A DNA stretch of 46,383 nucleotides, taken from assembly GCF_023195535.1 (NCBI RefSeq), contig NZ_JALPNF010000015.1:1-46383 (forward strand). The letters run 5' to 3'. Position numbers and translations under genes: made by a program. The notes beneath the pieces were generated by a model. The model was not told where the DNA came from, did not search any database, and worked only from the letters and a program-made list of their open reading frames with translations. This document shows positions 8,501-15,200 of this stretch, one piece after another (position 1 is the first letter of the stretch; every line of letters begins with the position of its first letter). The stretch comes from Sphingomonas faeni. GTDB taxonomy: Bacteria > Pseudomonadota > Alphaproteobacteria > Sphingomonadales > Sphingomonadaceae.

Positions 8501-9458
8501 AGGAATCGGCATTCCTGCCGAGCGACTGGCGATGATCTTCGACCAGTTCACACAAGCCGACGATTCGACCGCCAGGCTGTATGGCGGGACGGGTCTTGGG
8601 CTCAGCATCAGCGGCGAGCTTACCGCTTTGATGGGTGGCGCCATCACGGTGCGGAGCGTCGTTGGCGAGGGCACGACCTTCACCGTCCGCCTACCGCTTC
8701 GGGTCGTCGAGGGTGAAGCGGCCAAGGTCGAAGCGGATCCAACAACAACACCCGTTGCCGCAAAAGTAGTACGAAAACCGCGCGTACTGATTGCGGAGGA
8801 TCATGACATCAATCAGGAGCTGATCATGGCCATGGCCTATCGCGCCGGGATGGACGCGATGCTCGCCGTAAACGGGGCGGAGGCAATTGCGATGGTCGAG
8901 GCTGCCGCAATGTCGGGGCAGCCCTTCGAGCTGGTCCTGATGGACATGCAAATGCCAGAGATCGATGGATTGGAGGCCACCCGTCGGTTGCGCGAGGCAG
9001 GTCATACCCTCGAGGCACTGCCGATCGTCGCTCTCACAGCCAACGCGTATGCCGAGGATATTCAATCCTGCCTCGCAGCAGGCATGCAAGCTCACATTGC
9101 CAAGCCCGTCCGCGTCCGCGATTTGACGGCCATTCTCGCCAGGTTCTTGGTTGCGGATCCTGCCGTGCCGAGCGACGCGCCAACGGCAAGCACGAAGCTC
9201 ATCGACCGCTATCGCGCGCGGAAGGCTGACACGCTTCGCGCGCTCGAAGATCTGTCGATGGCCGATGCGCCAACCGAGAAAACCATCATGGACGTTGCGG
9301 ACCTTCTCCATAAGCTGGCGGGCGTCGCGGCGATGTTCGGAGAGGCCGAACTGGGAGAGTGCGCCAAGCAGCTGGAAGATAGCCTTCTCGCCTGCCCGGC
9401 TGAGCAGCAGGCGTCGTTCGGCAAAGCCGCGGCCAGCGCGCTGCGGCAGGCGGCGTGA
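5517..9458 (+). CDS. MASE1-PAS hybrid histidine kinase with receiver and HPt domains
   Basis: This 1313-residue membrane sensor kinase has, in order: an N-terminal MASE1 sensor with about eight membrane segments (residues 20-300, GRIAALWLPNAVLAGVLL); four PAS domains starting near 319, 442, 573 and 702; and HisKA with phospho-acceptor His850 in MSHEIRTPMNGVLGF. Next come an HATPase domain (about 945-1062: N-box NLIGNAAKF, DTGIGIP, GGTGLGLSI), a receiver (about 1087-1205, acceptor Asp1143 in LMDMQMPEIDG), and an HPt domain with His1265 in HKLAG. All phospho-transfer residues are present, so a His-Asp-His chain can run within one protein. The two stand-alone receivers downstream are natural final targets. 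The sensed signal is unknown. Confidence 0.93.
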   Translation: MSLAAPIVGHSRMLRFTTSGRLLLSLTAMALLFGSLALLGIELTRGTGRIAALWLPNAVLAGVLLSRPEQRSTLHLLACFVANVLVNLIVGDTVSRAVVLSAANGIEVAILVASMRRLCGPRPAIEEIRALGWLLLVCVIAPSAAATLDAVVLAPADRYFDFPIWLTKMLADGLSLLIVTPLIMIAVQEWRNRTRPSRRDWLEWLLFLALATAVTALIFCQSRFPFLFLACPIVILAAFHKGVAGTAAAIAIICVVASGFTMADLGPITLVKGGSGDQLVALQLFLAVSFAMGLPVASTLATREALRRELKDSHDFAQSILDNVGEVIFKTDAKGCWTFLNPAWEQLTGYPVEHSLGWPTTRLLHPDDLAAAAETYPKIVSGEIDACTLRQRFSTAADDCRYIEVVIRRLAGANGEFLGTTGNIRDVTSSVLQQEALLASERMHRLLADHSSDMIVRIGPDGVRRYVSPACEHLLGYMPEEMVGGAPVSAIHVEDRMRVLDVCRTLLAGATNPICTYRQQHRDGHYVWLEAAYRLVRNDAGEPIEFVASVRDVSQRRAVELAAAEASARLQENNRLFAMASALTQIGHWRVDLVHNHVIWSDEVCRIHGVDNGYSPALDAAIDAYHPDDRQRIADIVAHTVETGDGFEFTATLLLADGSTKRVTSQGQAERAPDDSVIGIFGVIQDISGQAAAEQAIRRSEQQYRLLADNSTDVVLRTGDDGCVVYASPSCIELSGYTPEELTGRHCGDFIHPDDLHAVHSAHVALITGAQMAQTVEYRLRHRDDDWRWLESHMKPWRTPDGDTGAKGGVISAIRDIGLRKELESELVGARDKAESAARTKAGFLANMSHEIRTPMNGVLGFTELVLSGNLEAEQRRHVELIAESGRSMMRLLNDILDVSKIDSGKMHVTQEPVDIRHVVRRCADLMRPVISAKGVVLSTRVDTAVPRHISGDPLRVRQVVLNLIGNAAKFTERGAVTVEVLVEHDTLRIDVADTGIGIPAERLAMIFDQFTQADDSTARLYGGTGLGLSISGELTALMGGAITVRSVVGEGTTFTVRLPLRVVEGEAAKVEADPTTTPVAAKVVRKPRVLIAEDHDINQELIMAMAYRAGMDAMLAVNGAEAIAMVEAAAMSGQPFELVLMDMQMPEIDGLEATRRLREAGHTLEALPIVALTANAYAEDIQSCLAAGMQAHIAKPVRVRDLTAILARFLVADPAVPSDAPTASTKLIDRYRARKADTLRALEDLSMADAPTEKTIMDVADLLHKLAGVAAMFGEAELGECAKQLEDSLLACPAEQQASFGKAAASALRQAA

Positions 9459-9608
9459 TGGCCGGCCACGGTTCGGATCCTCCATCCGTAATACGATACG
9501 TCGATTCAGCGATACGTCGGACGTTCACACGGGCAATTGCGCCCGAGCCCTTACCCATTCATAATCAAGGCGATCATCGGGCAGGACGTACGTTGCAGGG
9601 AGACTGAA

Positions 9609-10004
9609 ATGGCTCGGATCATCATGGCAGACGATGACGAGATAGTCGCCGAAATTGCTATCGAGGCTCTCAATGCGGCGGGGCATGCCGTAGGCCTTTT
9701 GGCCGACGGTAAGGACATGATGAAGGTCATTCGGGCTAGAAAGCCCGATTTGGTGATACTCGACTGCAACATGCCGGAAAAAAGCGGTATTCTGGTCCTT
9801 CGTGAAATGCGCAACACACCCGAGTTTTACGATACGCCAGTCCTCATGTTAACCGGCAGACGTGGCGATCGAGATGTTGAACTCGCTATGTATGAAGGTG
9901 CGAATGACTATATGAAAAAGCCCTTTGATCCCGACGAACTGGTTTTTCGCGTTTCTGAAATGCTTGAAAAAAGACGTATTGCGATGGCACGCCCTTCCCG
10001 GTGA
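9609..10004 (+). CDS. Single-domain response regulator (receiver only)
   Basis: This 131-residue protein consists of one CheY-like receiver domain. The acidic pocket is DDD (8-10), the phospho-acceptor is Asp52 (VILDCNMP), the conserved Thr is Thr82, and the Lys is in YMKKPF (Lys104). There is no output domain, so it must act by binding a partner or passing phosphate on. The start is ATG at 9609, preceded by GGGAGA; an upstream in-frame start lacks receiver-like sequence. It follows the hybrid kinase by 150 bases on the same strand, which suggests a shared phosphorelay. Confidence 0.92.
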   Translation: MARIIMADDDEIVAEIAIEALNAAGHAVGLLADGKDMMKVIRARKPDLVILDCNMPEKSGILVLREMRNTPEFYDTPVLMLTGRRGDRDVELAMYEGANDYMKKPFDPDELVFRVSEMLEKRRIAMARPSR

Positions 10005-10058
10005 CGCGCCTTACGGCAGGCCTCTGAGAACAAAATATACTAATGTGCTAGGCCCCAG

Positions 10059-10490
10059 ATGAACCAGTCTAATAATGACTTGCCGCCCAAGCCGCTTTTC
10101 CGGATTATCTACGTCGAGGATGACGATCTAATCGCGGATATCGTTAAATCCTTGTTGACCGATGCTGGATATCTCATCGGCGTTATCAGTCATGGCACGC
10201 TCGCCTATGAAACGATCGCGTTCAAAAAGCCCGATCTGGTAATTCTTGATCGGTCGCTGCCAGGCATGCAGGGGATTGAGATACTTCGGCGACTTCGGGC
10301 GACCCCGGATACATACCTCATACCCGTGCTGATGCTTACTGCGACGGGAGGGCATGAGCAGATCGATGAGGGGCTTGGTGCCGGTGCGGACGGCTATCTC
10401 GTCAAGCCATTCGAGCCCGATGTGCTGATACGCAAGGTTGAAAGCATTATCGCCAATAGTCTGTTCAAACGTCCAGCTCCCCGGCCTTAG
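10059..10490 (+). CDS. Single-domain response regulator (receiver only)
   Basis: This 143-residue receiver-only protein carries the acidic residues EDDD (20-23), phospho-acceptor Asp64 in VILDRSLPG, and the conserved Lys116 in YLVKPF. It lies 54 bases after another receiver protein. The two differ clearly in sequence, so this is not a recent duplication. The short AT-rich gap contains aaaatatactaat, which could be a promoter -10, so separate expression is possible. It probably receives phosphate from the HPt domain of the upstream kinase or serves as a phosphate sink. Confidence 0.9.
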   Translation: MNQSNNDLPPKPLFRIIYVEDDDLIADIVKSLLTDAGYLIGVISHGTLAYETIAFKKPDLVILDRSLPGMQGIEILRRLRATPDTYLIPVLMLTATGGHEQIDEGLGAGADGYLVKPFEPDVLIRKVESIIANSLFKRPAPRP

Positions 10491-10584
10491 GAGCGACTTT
10501 TCCGGCTGCCATCGCAATGTGCTTGTTCTGGTTCAGCGAACTGCGCGAACTCGCAGAATGGATTCGCCATTCGGGCATGTAACG

Positions 10585-10617
10585 AAAAGGGCGCCCAAGT
10601 TGTCCTTGGGCGCCCTT
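10585..10617 (-). terminator. Rho-independent terminator for the small lipoprotein gene
   Basis: The arms aagggcgcccaag (10587-10599) and cttgggcgccctt (10605-10617) form a perfect 13-bp stem with a 5-base loop. On the minus strand the stem is followed by TTTTCGTT, giving the T-run of an intrinsic terminator. It sits 45 bases beyond the stop of the minus-strand lipoprotein and could also block read-through from the receiver gene on the other strand. Confidence 0.85.
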
Positions 10618-10662
10618 CCAGTTCGAGCTGTGCTTGGGAGCGGCTCGTTCTGTCTCGTGAAA

Positions 10663-10932
10663 TTACATACCGTTCGACAGGTTGGTATCCGGATCATTCG
10701 TCCGCATGTCTTCAGCCTGGTTCTGGCCGGTTGCACGAACCGCATCAGCCTCTTTCTCGAGGCTCGCTTCCGCGGCTGGGTTGCTGACGTTGTCGGCAGC
10801 GTCTTCCAAATTATCGGCGACTGCCTCGGTATTGGACTCGATGTTGTCGGCCGCCCGCTCGCTTGGGCTAGAGTTGCATGCCGACAGCGAGACGAGCCCA
10901 GCCGCCATGGCGATAACAAATGCCTTTTTCAT
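10663..10932 (-). CDS. Small lipoprotein, helical, charged
   Basis: The 89-residue product has a short lipoprotein signal peptide ending LSLSAC-type (VSLSAC, lipidated Cys19). A charged, Ala/Asn-rich region follows that should be mostly helical, with repeated AADN elements (AADNIESNTEAVADNLEDAADN). Similar small entericidin-like or coiled lipoproteins are common in alphaproteobacteria, but the function is unknown. The start ATG is preceded on the minus strand by GGGGAGA. The transcript ends at a strong hairpin at 10585-10617. No partner genes overlap it. Confidence 0.8.
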   Translation of the reverse strand: MKKAFVIAMAAGLVSLSACNSSPSERAADNIESNTEAVADNLEDAADNVSNPAAEASLEKEADAVRATGQNQAEDMRTNDPDTNLSNGM

Positions 10933-11083
10933 GTTCGTCTCCCCGCTATCATCTCTGATCTAGAAAACGTTCAATCGCCCGTGGGTCAAATCGTTCCAGG
11001 TCGCGAGAACGTGTCAATCAGACAACGCCTCGATCAGACCGCGACGATCGAGTGGTCTCGTCGCTTGCCCTTCAAAGCGAACG

Positions 11084-11269
11084 CTACCCTTCGACAAGCG
11101 CCTTTGTTACCGCGCCAAGGTTTCCTTTGACGACGACGTAATTACCCTTCTCGAAGTTCAATGCACTGGCTTCGTTCCCACCTTTGAAGCGACGCACGAA
11201 GTTCACCCTGTCCACGTTCACAACGACCGGGTCGCCTTCCGGGCTCTCAAATTCGACATAGCCGTTCAT
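11084..11269 (-). CDS. Small protein of unknown function (61 residues)
   Basis: The start is set at the ATG giving MNGYVEFESPEGDPVVVNVD. A longer frame begins inside the upstream gene and has no protein-like sequence there. The peptide alternates hydrophobic and polar residues (VVVNVDRVNFVRRF, GNYVVVKGNL) and should form a small beta-sheet domain, much like the short proteins that describe a reference value plus a threshold. It lies 14 bases after another small gene on the same strand, probably in one transcript. I do not recognise a named family. Confidence 0.65.
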   Translation of the reverse strand: MNGYVEFESPEGDPVVVNVDRVNFVRRFKGGNEASALNFEKGNYVVVKGNLGAVTKALVEG

Positions 11270-11283
11270 ACGTATCTTCCGAT

Positions 11284-11511
11284 TCAACCGTCTTGGGAGG
11301 TGGCGGCTGGGTCCGGCGATCGCGCGGCGATAAGCGAGGCAATCTCGGCTTCGTCGATCGTTCGGTTTTCCCACGTGTCTTCCACCGCAATCGACTTTTC
11401 GTCGTCGCGCATCGCGATCATCTCGGCGGCGGTGGCGAGTGCCTCGTCGAAGCTGTTCCGATGAATACCCACCGTGGACAGATCGCCGTCTTTACGGATC
11501 ACATAGCGCAT
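11284..11511 (-). CDS. Small protein of unknown function (75 residues)
   Basis: The protein starts MRYVIRKDGDLSTVG and is rich in acidic residues. It looks like a small alpha/beta fold (beta start, then SFDEALATAAEMIAMRDDEK as a helix). The start at 11511 is chosen because GGGAGAC lies at good spacing in front of it; an ATG five codons earlier overlaps that site. It is the first gene of a probable two-gene unit with the 61-residue gene downstream. No family is recognised. Confidence 0.65.
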   Translation of the reverse strand: MRYVIRKDGDLSTVGIHRNSFDEALATAAEMIAMRDDEKSIAVEDTWENRTIDEAEIASLIAARSPDPAATSQDG

Positions 11512-11526
11512 TGAATTGTCTCCCAT

Positions 11527-12011
11527 TGAGTGAGGTTTCTAACTCAGCCGCCGCCTGATCACCATGCGTTTCAAATTGATTATATTCCCGCCCGCGCCCG
11601 AAGCCCGCCCTTCAATATGGCGACATGACCGCACGCAGCGAGCAAATTACCGCCCGCAAACACTCGCGGGTCAGCGCGCATGCTGCGTACAGCCTGTCGA
11701 GCAATGCTCATGACAGACGTCGATGCCGCGCTCGAACAGCAAATCCTCAACGTTGCGCAGCGAGAGCGGAAAGCGGACGTACATCATGACCACGAGCCGG
11801 ATCACCTCTGGCGACGAATTGAAACGGCGGAACGGGCTAGGCAGTAGGGCCCTCGATTTTCGCATCATCAACCGCCGGTATCATCCCCCCGCCCCACCTG
11901 CCAATTTGGTCTGACAAAGCCAGCCCAAACGATTCCGCGCGCCGCTTAGCATAGCCACGTTCGGTAGCGGAGACTGCGAAGTGTCAGCAGCGGCGAAGAA
12001 AGCGCAAGTCA
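11527..12011. other. Non-coding stretch enclosing an IS6 remnant
   Basis: Apart from the IS6 N-terminal fragment (11707-11871), no gene is supported. The part 11580-11706 on the minus strand has an open frame without a start (IARQAVRSMRADPRVFAGGN) directly joined to the transposase fragment. This may be the scar of an older gene. The segment 11872-12011 holds nothing recognisable. Confidence 0.45.
11707..11871 (-). pseudogene. IS6-family transposase, N-terminal fragment
   Basis: The minus strand encodes FRRFNSSPEVIRLVVMMYVR then FPLSLRNVEDLLFERGIDVCHE, the characteristic start of IS6-family transposases (DNA-binding region, S.RNVEDLL.ERGI.). The match stops abruptly after the codons for CHE at about 11707, where unrelated sequence begins. 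Only about 50 residues remain. It is the same element type as the C-terminal half at 3074-3455 and has the same orientation. Confidence 0.85.
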
Positions 12012-12821
12012 TCAATCGCTGATCGTCCACCCAAGGTTGGGCTCGCCGCCACGCACTGGCTGGGCCGCCTTCAATGCCCGCTCGAAACGCTTGCTAATCT
12101 GCGCGTCGGTGGAAAGGGAATGTTGAACAGCGGGCTGCCCATACTTCAACGTCGGAGGAGGCACCGGCCGAGTCACCACTTGCGCAGAAACCGTGGGAAG
12201 AGCGACCGGGACGAACTCAGGCCGAACTTCCGGAGGGCGCCCGCCGCGAATGCGCAGCCTGCCGTCGACAATCGTCGTCACCTGACTGCGCACCATGCCT
12301 GGGACCAACGATGTTACACCCCCGGTCCCATAACCTGACGAGAACACATCTCGGCCGAACTCGTCTCGACCTGCTAAGATAGGCACTCCTGGCTGCGATC
12401 CGTTGGGGCCGCCGAGGATCCGCATAATTTCGAGAACGTCTGCAGTGTAGCAGGTCGTCAACTTCTTAGACCGGCAGCCGGTCGGCGGCACAGCTTCATG
12501 GCTTGGACGGGCATAGACCGTTGCCATATCTTGGCCTGGCGTCTTCGATCCGTTGCCGCCTAACAGAAATAGATAACGGTAGCCGAGCTCATGGGCACGC
12601 TGTGCGGCGCGATACAGGGCCATATCGATCGCATCCGTCCGACCATGTATTGCGGCATCGACGCGCCATGAGCCGTCCTTTTCAGTTCGATCTCTATAGC
12701 CGGTTTGAAAGCCGATACCGTACCAGCGCTTCATCGGACCATAGTATGGTGCGTCGTCGCCACCCGCCAGGGCAGGCTGAGCGATTGCCAACAGGGCAAA
12801 GTGAGACAAGAAGCGCTTCAT
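12012..12821 (-). CDS. Exported protein, CC0125/CC1285-like
   Basis: This 269-residue protein has a Sec signal peptide (MKRFLSHFALLAIAQPALA, cleavage after about residue 20). The segment YGIGFQTGYRDRTEKDGSWR then MALYRAAQRAHELGYRYLF recalls the alphaproteobacterial CC0125/CC1285 lipoprotein-like family (GYSD..., W.V.F..., YLLYRAAELT...GYDYF), but here no lipobox Cys is present. The second half is Pro-rich and low in recognisable motifs. The start has AAAGGA at good spacing. The function is unknown; the likely location is the periplasm. Confidence 0.75.
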   Translation of the reverse strand: MKRFLSHFALLAIAQPALAGGDDAPYYGPMKRWYGIGFQTGYRDRTEKDGSWRVDAAIHGRTDAIDMALYRAAQRAHELGYRYLFLLGGNGSKTPGQDMATVYARPSHEAVPPTGCRSKKLTTCYTADVLEIMRILGGPNGSQPGVPILAGRDEFGRDVFSSGYGTGGVTSLVPGMVRSQVTTIVDGRLRIRGGRPPEVRPEFVPVALPTVSAQVVTRPVPPPTLKYGQPAVQHSLSTDAQISKRFERALKAAQPVRGGEPNLGWTISD

Positions 12822-12884
12822 CGCAGATCCTTTCGACGGATCTCCGCGCGGTAGCCGCCGATGGTTAAGGTACGGTTGCCTCGG

Positions 12885-13388
12885 CTATGCCTCGTCGGTG
12901 GAGATCGGCTTGCTCGCCGCCATCTGCACCGGCTTACCAATCACAGCGCGACCTGTTGGCCATCGACGTGCGATGCATCGATCCTTGGCAACCCTTGCGA
13001 TCGTGACCGCATCCCCCTGATTGCCGCCCAAGACATGATACGCTTTCAGATCCTCACCCACATAGAAGCCGACATGGCCGCCGCCGGGACGTTCGAAGAC
13101 AAGAATGGCACCAGGTGCGAGACGTTCAGGACGTAGCGCTTGACCCCATGTAGACCATGATGTCGCGCGTACGGCGATCGGTGCGGGATCTAGACCGTCT
13201 TCCTGCAAGCAGTACGCGACGAACACACCGCACCACGGGACACTGTCTGCGTTGTAGATCATACCTAGCACTTTCGTACCAAGCCGCTTCGCCCAACCGA
13301 GGATTGTCGGGCTGTTCGCCGATCCCGCCGCTTCCTTGGTACCCAGCTTGGCCCGTGCCGCTTTCAACCACTTCGGCTCGTTCGCCAC
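12885..13388 (-). CDS. TIGR02594-family NlpC/P60-like peptidase (amidase)
   Basis: The 167-residue protein begins with GTG (no usable ATG nearby) and shows the TIGR02594 pattern: PKWLKAARAKLGTKE at the start, catalytic Cys53 in VPWCGVFVAYCL, and His105 in GGGHVGFYVGED. These proteins are CHAP/NlpC-like cell-wall hydrolases found in phages and in sphingomonad and rhizobial genomes. It lacks a signal peptide, as is usual for phage endolysins that leave the cell through holins. No holin or other phage gene was seen nearby, so a domesticated or cargo role is possible. Confidence 0.8.
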   Translation of the reverse strand: MANEPKWLKAARAKLGTKEAAGSANSPTILGWAKRLGTKVLGMIYNADSVPWCGVFVAYCLQEDGLDPAPIAVRATSWSTWGQALRPERLAPGAILVFERPGGGHVGFYVGEDLKAYHVLGGNQGDAVTIARVAKDRCIARRWPTGRAVIGKPVQMAASKPISTDEA

Positions 13389-13425
13389 TCTGATGTCGCC
13401 TTAATTCTACATCGATCGTAGTATC

Positions 13426-13460
13426 AGCAGCCGCACCGCAGCGGTGGCAGCGCGGCTGCT
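13426..13460 (-). terminator. Hairpin after the 37-residue gene
   Basis: The arms agcagccgc (13426-13434) and gcggctgct (13452-13460) form a perfect 9-bp stem, with a smaller inner stem in the loop. It lies 17 bases after the stop of the small minus-strand gene at 13477. There is no clear T-run, so it is a weak terminator candidate. Confidence 0.35.
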
Positions 13461-13476
13461 TACTAAGCAGCTCAGC

Positions 13477-13590
13477 CTACTGATAACCGCCGTTTTCTTC
13501 GCGCTCTTTGGCGGCGTCTTCCTGTACCTTTTCCATTTCCTCTGCCTCCTCAGCCGGGGTCGCGTCGTCGGTTTTCGGATCGTCGATCAT
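13477..13590 (-). CDS. Very small acidic protein (37 residues)
   Basis: The ORF encodes MIDDPKTDDATPAEEAEEME followed by KVQEDAAKEREENGGYQ: highly acidic, no Cys, likely one helix or disordered. A strong GAGGAG lies upstream; the second of two close ATGs has the right spacing. The length is below usual gene-calling limits, but the ribosome binding site, the clean stop and a hairpin downstream support it. Small acidic Asp/Glu-rich proteins of this kind are frequent in sphingomonads and remain uncharacterised. The next gene on the strand is the TIGR02594 protein. Confidence 0.6.
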   Translation of the reverse strand: MIDDPKTDDATPAEEAEEMEKVQEDAAKEREENGGYQ

Positions 13591-13692
13591 GATCATCTCC
13601 TCGCCAGTTCAACGCGCGGCGCAGCTTTCGGGTGCGACAGTTCGTTACCCGCTAGAGCGTTCGTGAAACCGGACGCGATATTGGAGATGATT

Positions 13693-13911
13693 ATGCGATT
13701 TATTCAGATCGAGATGTTGCCCGCTGGCAAGGCGCTTATAGACATCGACAAGCTGACCCACGCGATACCCGAGGGGCAGGGATCGCGACTGTTCCTGGGA
13801 GCGCAGCACATTGACGTACCGCATTCGCTGTCCGAGCTGGAGAACGTGCTGGCTGGTCGCGAGCGGACTGACGATGGCGAGAACAGCAGGGCGGGGTTCG
13901 GCGTACGGTAG
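13693..13911 (+). CDS. Small protein of unknown function (72 residues)
   Basis: The start is ATG at 13693, with GGAGAT upstream; an in-frame ATG two codons earlier overlaps this site. The product MRFIQIEMLPAGKALIDIDK continues TVAI-like into LFLGAQHIDVPHSLSELENV. It looks like a small beta-rich domain with a short C-terminal tail. No family is recognised. It is transcribed away from the small acidic gene and toward a GNAT gene 108 bases later. Confidence 0.6.
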   Translation: MRFIQIEMLPAGKALIDIDKLTHAIPEGQGSRLFLGAQHIDVPHSLSELENVLAGRERTDDGENSRAGFGVR

Positions 13912-14019
13912 CTACCTGCCCGCTGCTCGAACAACTCGCGCGAACCGATTGTAAATGATCGCACTTGCCGCTCCTTGGTGCCTGTGCAGAAAGACCGCGA
14001 ACTGTTTCAAAGGATTCGC

Positions 14020-14469
14020 ATGATAGCCATACGAATTGCGGAACCGTACGATCTGTCCCGGTTGATGGCATTCGATTCTTTCCCCGGTGACCGGATCGCG
14101 GAGATCGTCGAGCGTCGCATGCTGGTGGCGGAGATAGGCGACGTCGTCGTTGGTTATGTTGCCTGGCAGCAGGGCGGCTGCATCGGCAAGGATTATGTGA
14201 ACAAGCTGGTGGTTGACGATGCGCACCGCCGTCGCGGCATCGCGCAGGCGTTGATGCAGACTCTAAATACTGTCTTGAGCGGCAGGGTGTTCATCTCGAT
14301 CGGGGCGCGCAACGTTGCCGCCGTCTCGTTTCTCCAACGGACCGGTTGGACGCCAGCGGGGCAGATCCTGGGCCTATTGCCGTTGGATGAGCCGGAGCTT
14401 TTCTTCCATCAAAACATATGGCCGACATCGCCAGCAACGCTGGAACCGGCAGAGGACCAGCGAACATGA
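14020..14469 (+). CDS. GNAT-family N-acetyltransferase
   Basis: This 149-residue protein has a typical acetyl-CoA-binding core: VNKLVVDDAHRRRGIAQALM, which contains the R/Q-x-x-G-x-A motif A, followed by SIGARNVAAVSFLQRTGW at the C-terminal strand. The start at 14020 has AAAGGA five bases upstream and gives the natural opening MIAIRIAEPYDLSRLM; an earlier in-frame start adds an unlikely tail. The substrate is unknown. Two hairpins follow the gene. Confidence 0.85.
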   Translation: MIAIRIAEPYDLSRLMAFDSFPGDRIAEIVERRMLVAEIGDVVVGYVAWQQGGCIGKDYVNKLVVDDAHRRRGIAQALMQTLNTVLSGRVFISIGARNVAAVSFLQRTGWTPAGQILGLLPLDEPELFFHQNIWPTSPATLEPAEDQRT

Positions 14470-14471
14470 AA

Positions 14472-14510
14472 GCGCCCCGCATGTCCGTGTGACTGAACTT
14501 TGCGGGGCGC
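14472..14510. other. Hairpin 1 with loop motif TCCGTGTGAC
   Basis: The arms gcgccccgca (14472-14481) and tgcggggcgc (14501-14510) form a perfect 10-bp GC-rich stem. The loop starts with TCCGTGTGAC (14484-14493). It lies directly after the GNAT stop, so it may end that transcript, although there is no T-run. The same loop motif appears in a second hairpin 110 bases further on. Confidence 0.6.
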
Positions 14511-14582
14511 TGAGGGCACGCGATACTGGAAGCGAAGGCCTCGAGCGTCTAATACCGCGGCTTGGTTAATTCAGGGTGAAGC

Positions 14583-14626
14583 ATCCCGCCCGCTCCGTGT
14601 GACACCTCAGATGCCGCGGGCGGGAT
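14583..14626. other. Hairpin 2 with the same loop motif TCCGTGTGAC
   Basis: The arms atcccgcccgc (14583-14593) and gcgggcgggat (14616-14626) form a perfect 11-bp stem. The loop begins with TCCGTGTGAC (14594-14603), identical to hairpin 1, while the stems differ in sequence but keep pairing. Together with the shared GAA-GC lead-in, this suggests copies of one structured element rather than two unrelated terminators. It lies between the GNAT gene and the PilZ gene, which is read from the other strand. Confidence 0.6.
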
Positions 14627-14752
14627 ACCGAGCATTCGCTGTTGTGGATTCGCGAAGCTCTATGTGCAGTGTTGCTGATGCCTAGCGAGGCGACAACGGG
14701 AAAGGTTTGCGTCAATCCCGGAGCGGGACGGTCCAGGTATCGTCGTGCTCCG

Positions 14753-15088
14753 TCAGATCGCGTCGTTCTGCTCGATGATATATTCGAGAACGCGGTTCGG
14801 AAGCGGATGGCTGAAGTCGATCCCGATCGCTTCCGAACTGCTCCAGGCGACCCAGCCGGGCACGTCGGCAAAGTTGGGGATGGCGACGTGAACGAACGTC
14901 CCGATAGTCACCGCAAGGCGCGTCTCGATCCTGCAGCCCAATCGCGTGCAGTCGGTAATCCGCACGGCCTGCGTTTCAAACTTGTCCGCACCAACCGTCG
15001 CTGCCCAACTAACGGGAATGCGGACGGCTTTTCGTTCGTCCTCGGCCAGCCAAGAGGGGTATTCGGGTTTTGATGATCGACTCGCCAT
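14753..15088 (-). CDS. PilZ-domain protein
   Basis: This 111-residue protein shows a PilZ-like pattern: ERKAVRIPVSWAATVG, then VRITDCTRLGCRIET, then GTFVHVAIPNFADVPGWVAW and GIDFSHPLPNRVLEYII. PilZ domains bind c-di-GMP through RxxxR and D/N-x-S-xxG. Here the first motif is only partly kept (ERKAVR) and the second reads DCTRLGC, so c-di-GMP binding is uncertain, as with many alphaproteobacterial single-domain members. Two GGDEF-EAL proteins are encoded in the same window but not next to it. Confidence 0.75.
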   Translation of the reverse strand: MASRSSKPEYPSWLAEDERKAVRIPVSWAATVGADKFETQAVRITDCTRLGCRIETRLAVTIGTFVHVAIPNFADVPGWVAWSSSEAIGIDFSHPLPNRVLEYIIEQNDAI

Positions 15089-15200
15089 AGGCGGGGAGAT
15101 AGCCGACCGCCCTCAACATCTGGTTACGAACCTGCGTTGATCCGCGCCCCGATCCCGTCGACCGTGACTAGCGCCTTGGCCGACATGCATTAGCGTTGCA

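Noticed and set aside
10933..11083. Possible general-stress (EcfG) promoter GGAAC...CGTT before the small lipoprotein gene
   Set aside because: The two elements are 23 bases apart instead of the usual 16-17, so it was not annotated.
12885..13388. A prophage based on the endolysin-like gene
   Set aside because: No capsid, tail, terminase, holin or phage repressor genes were seen anywhere near it. A single amidase-like gene does not support a prophage.
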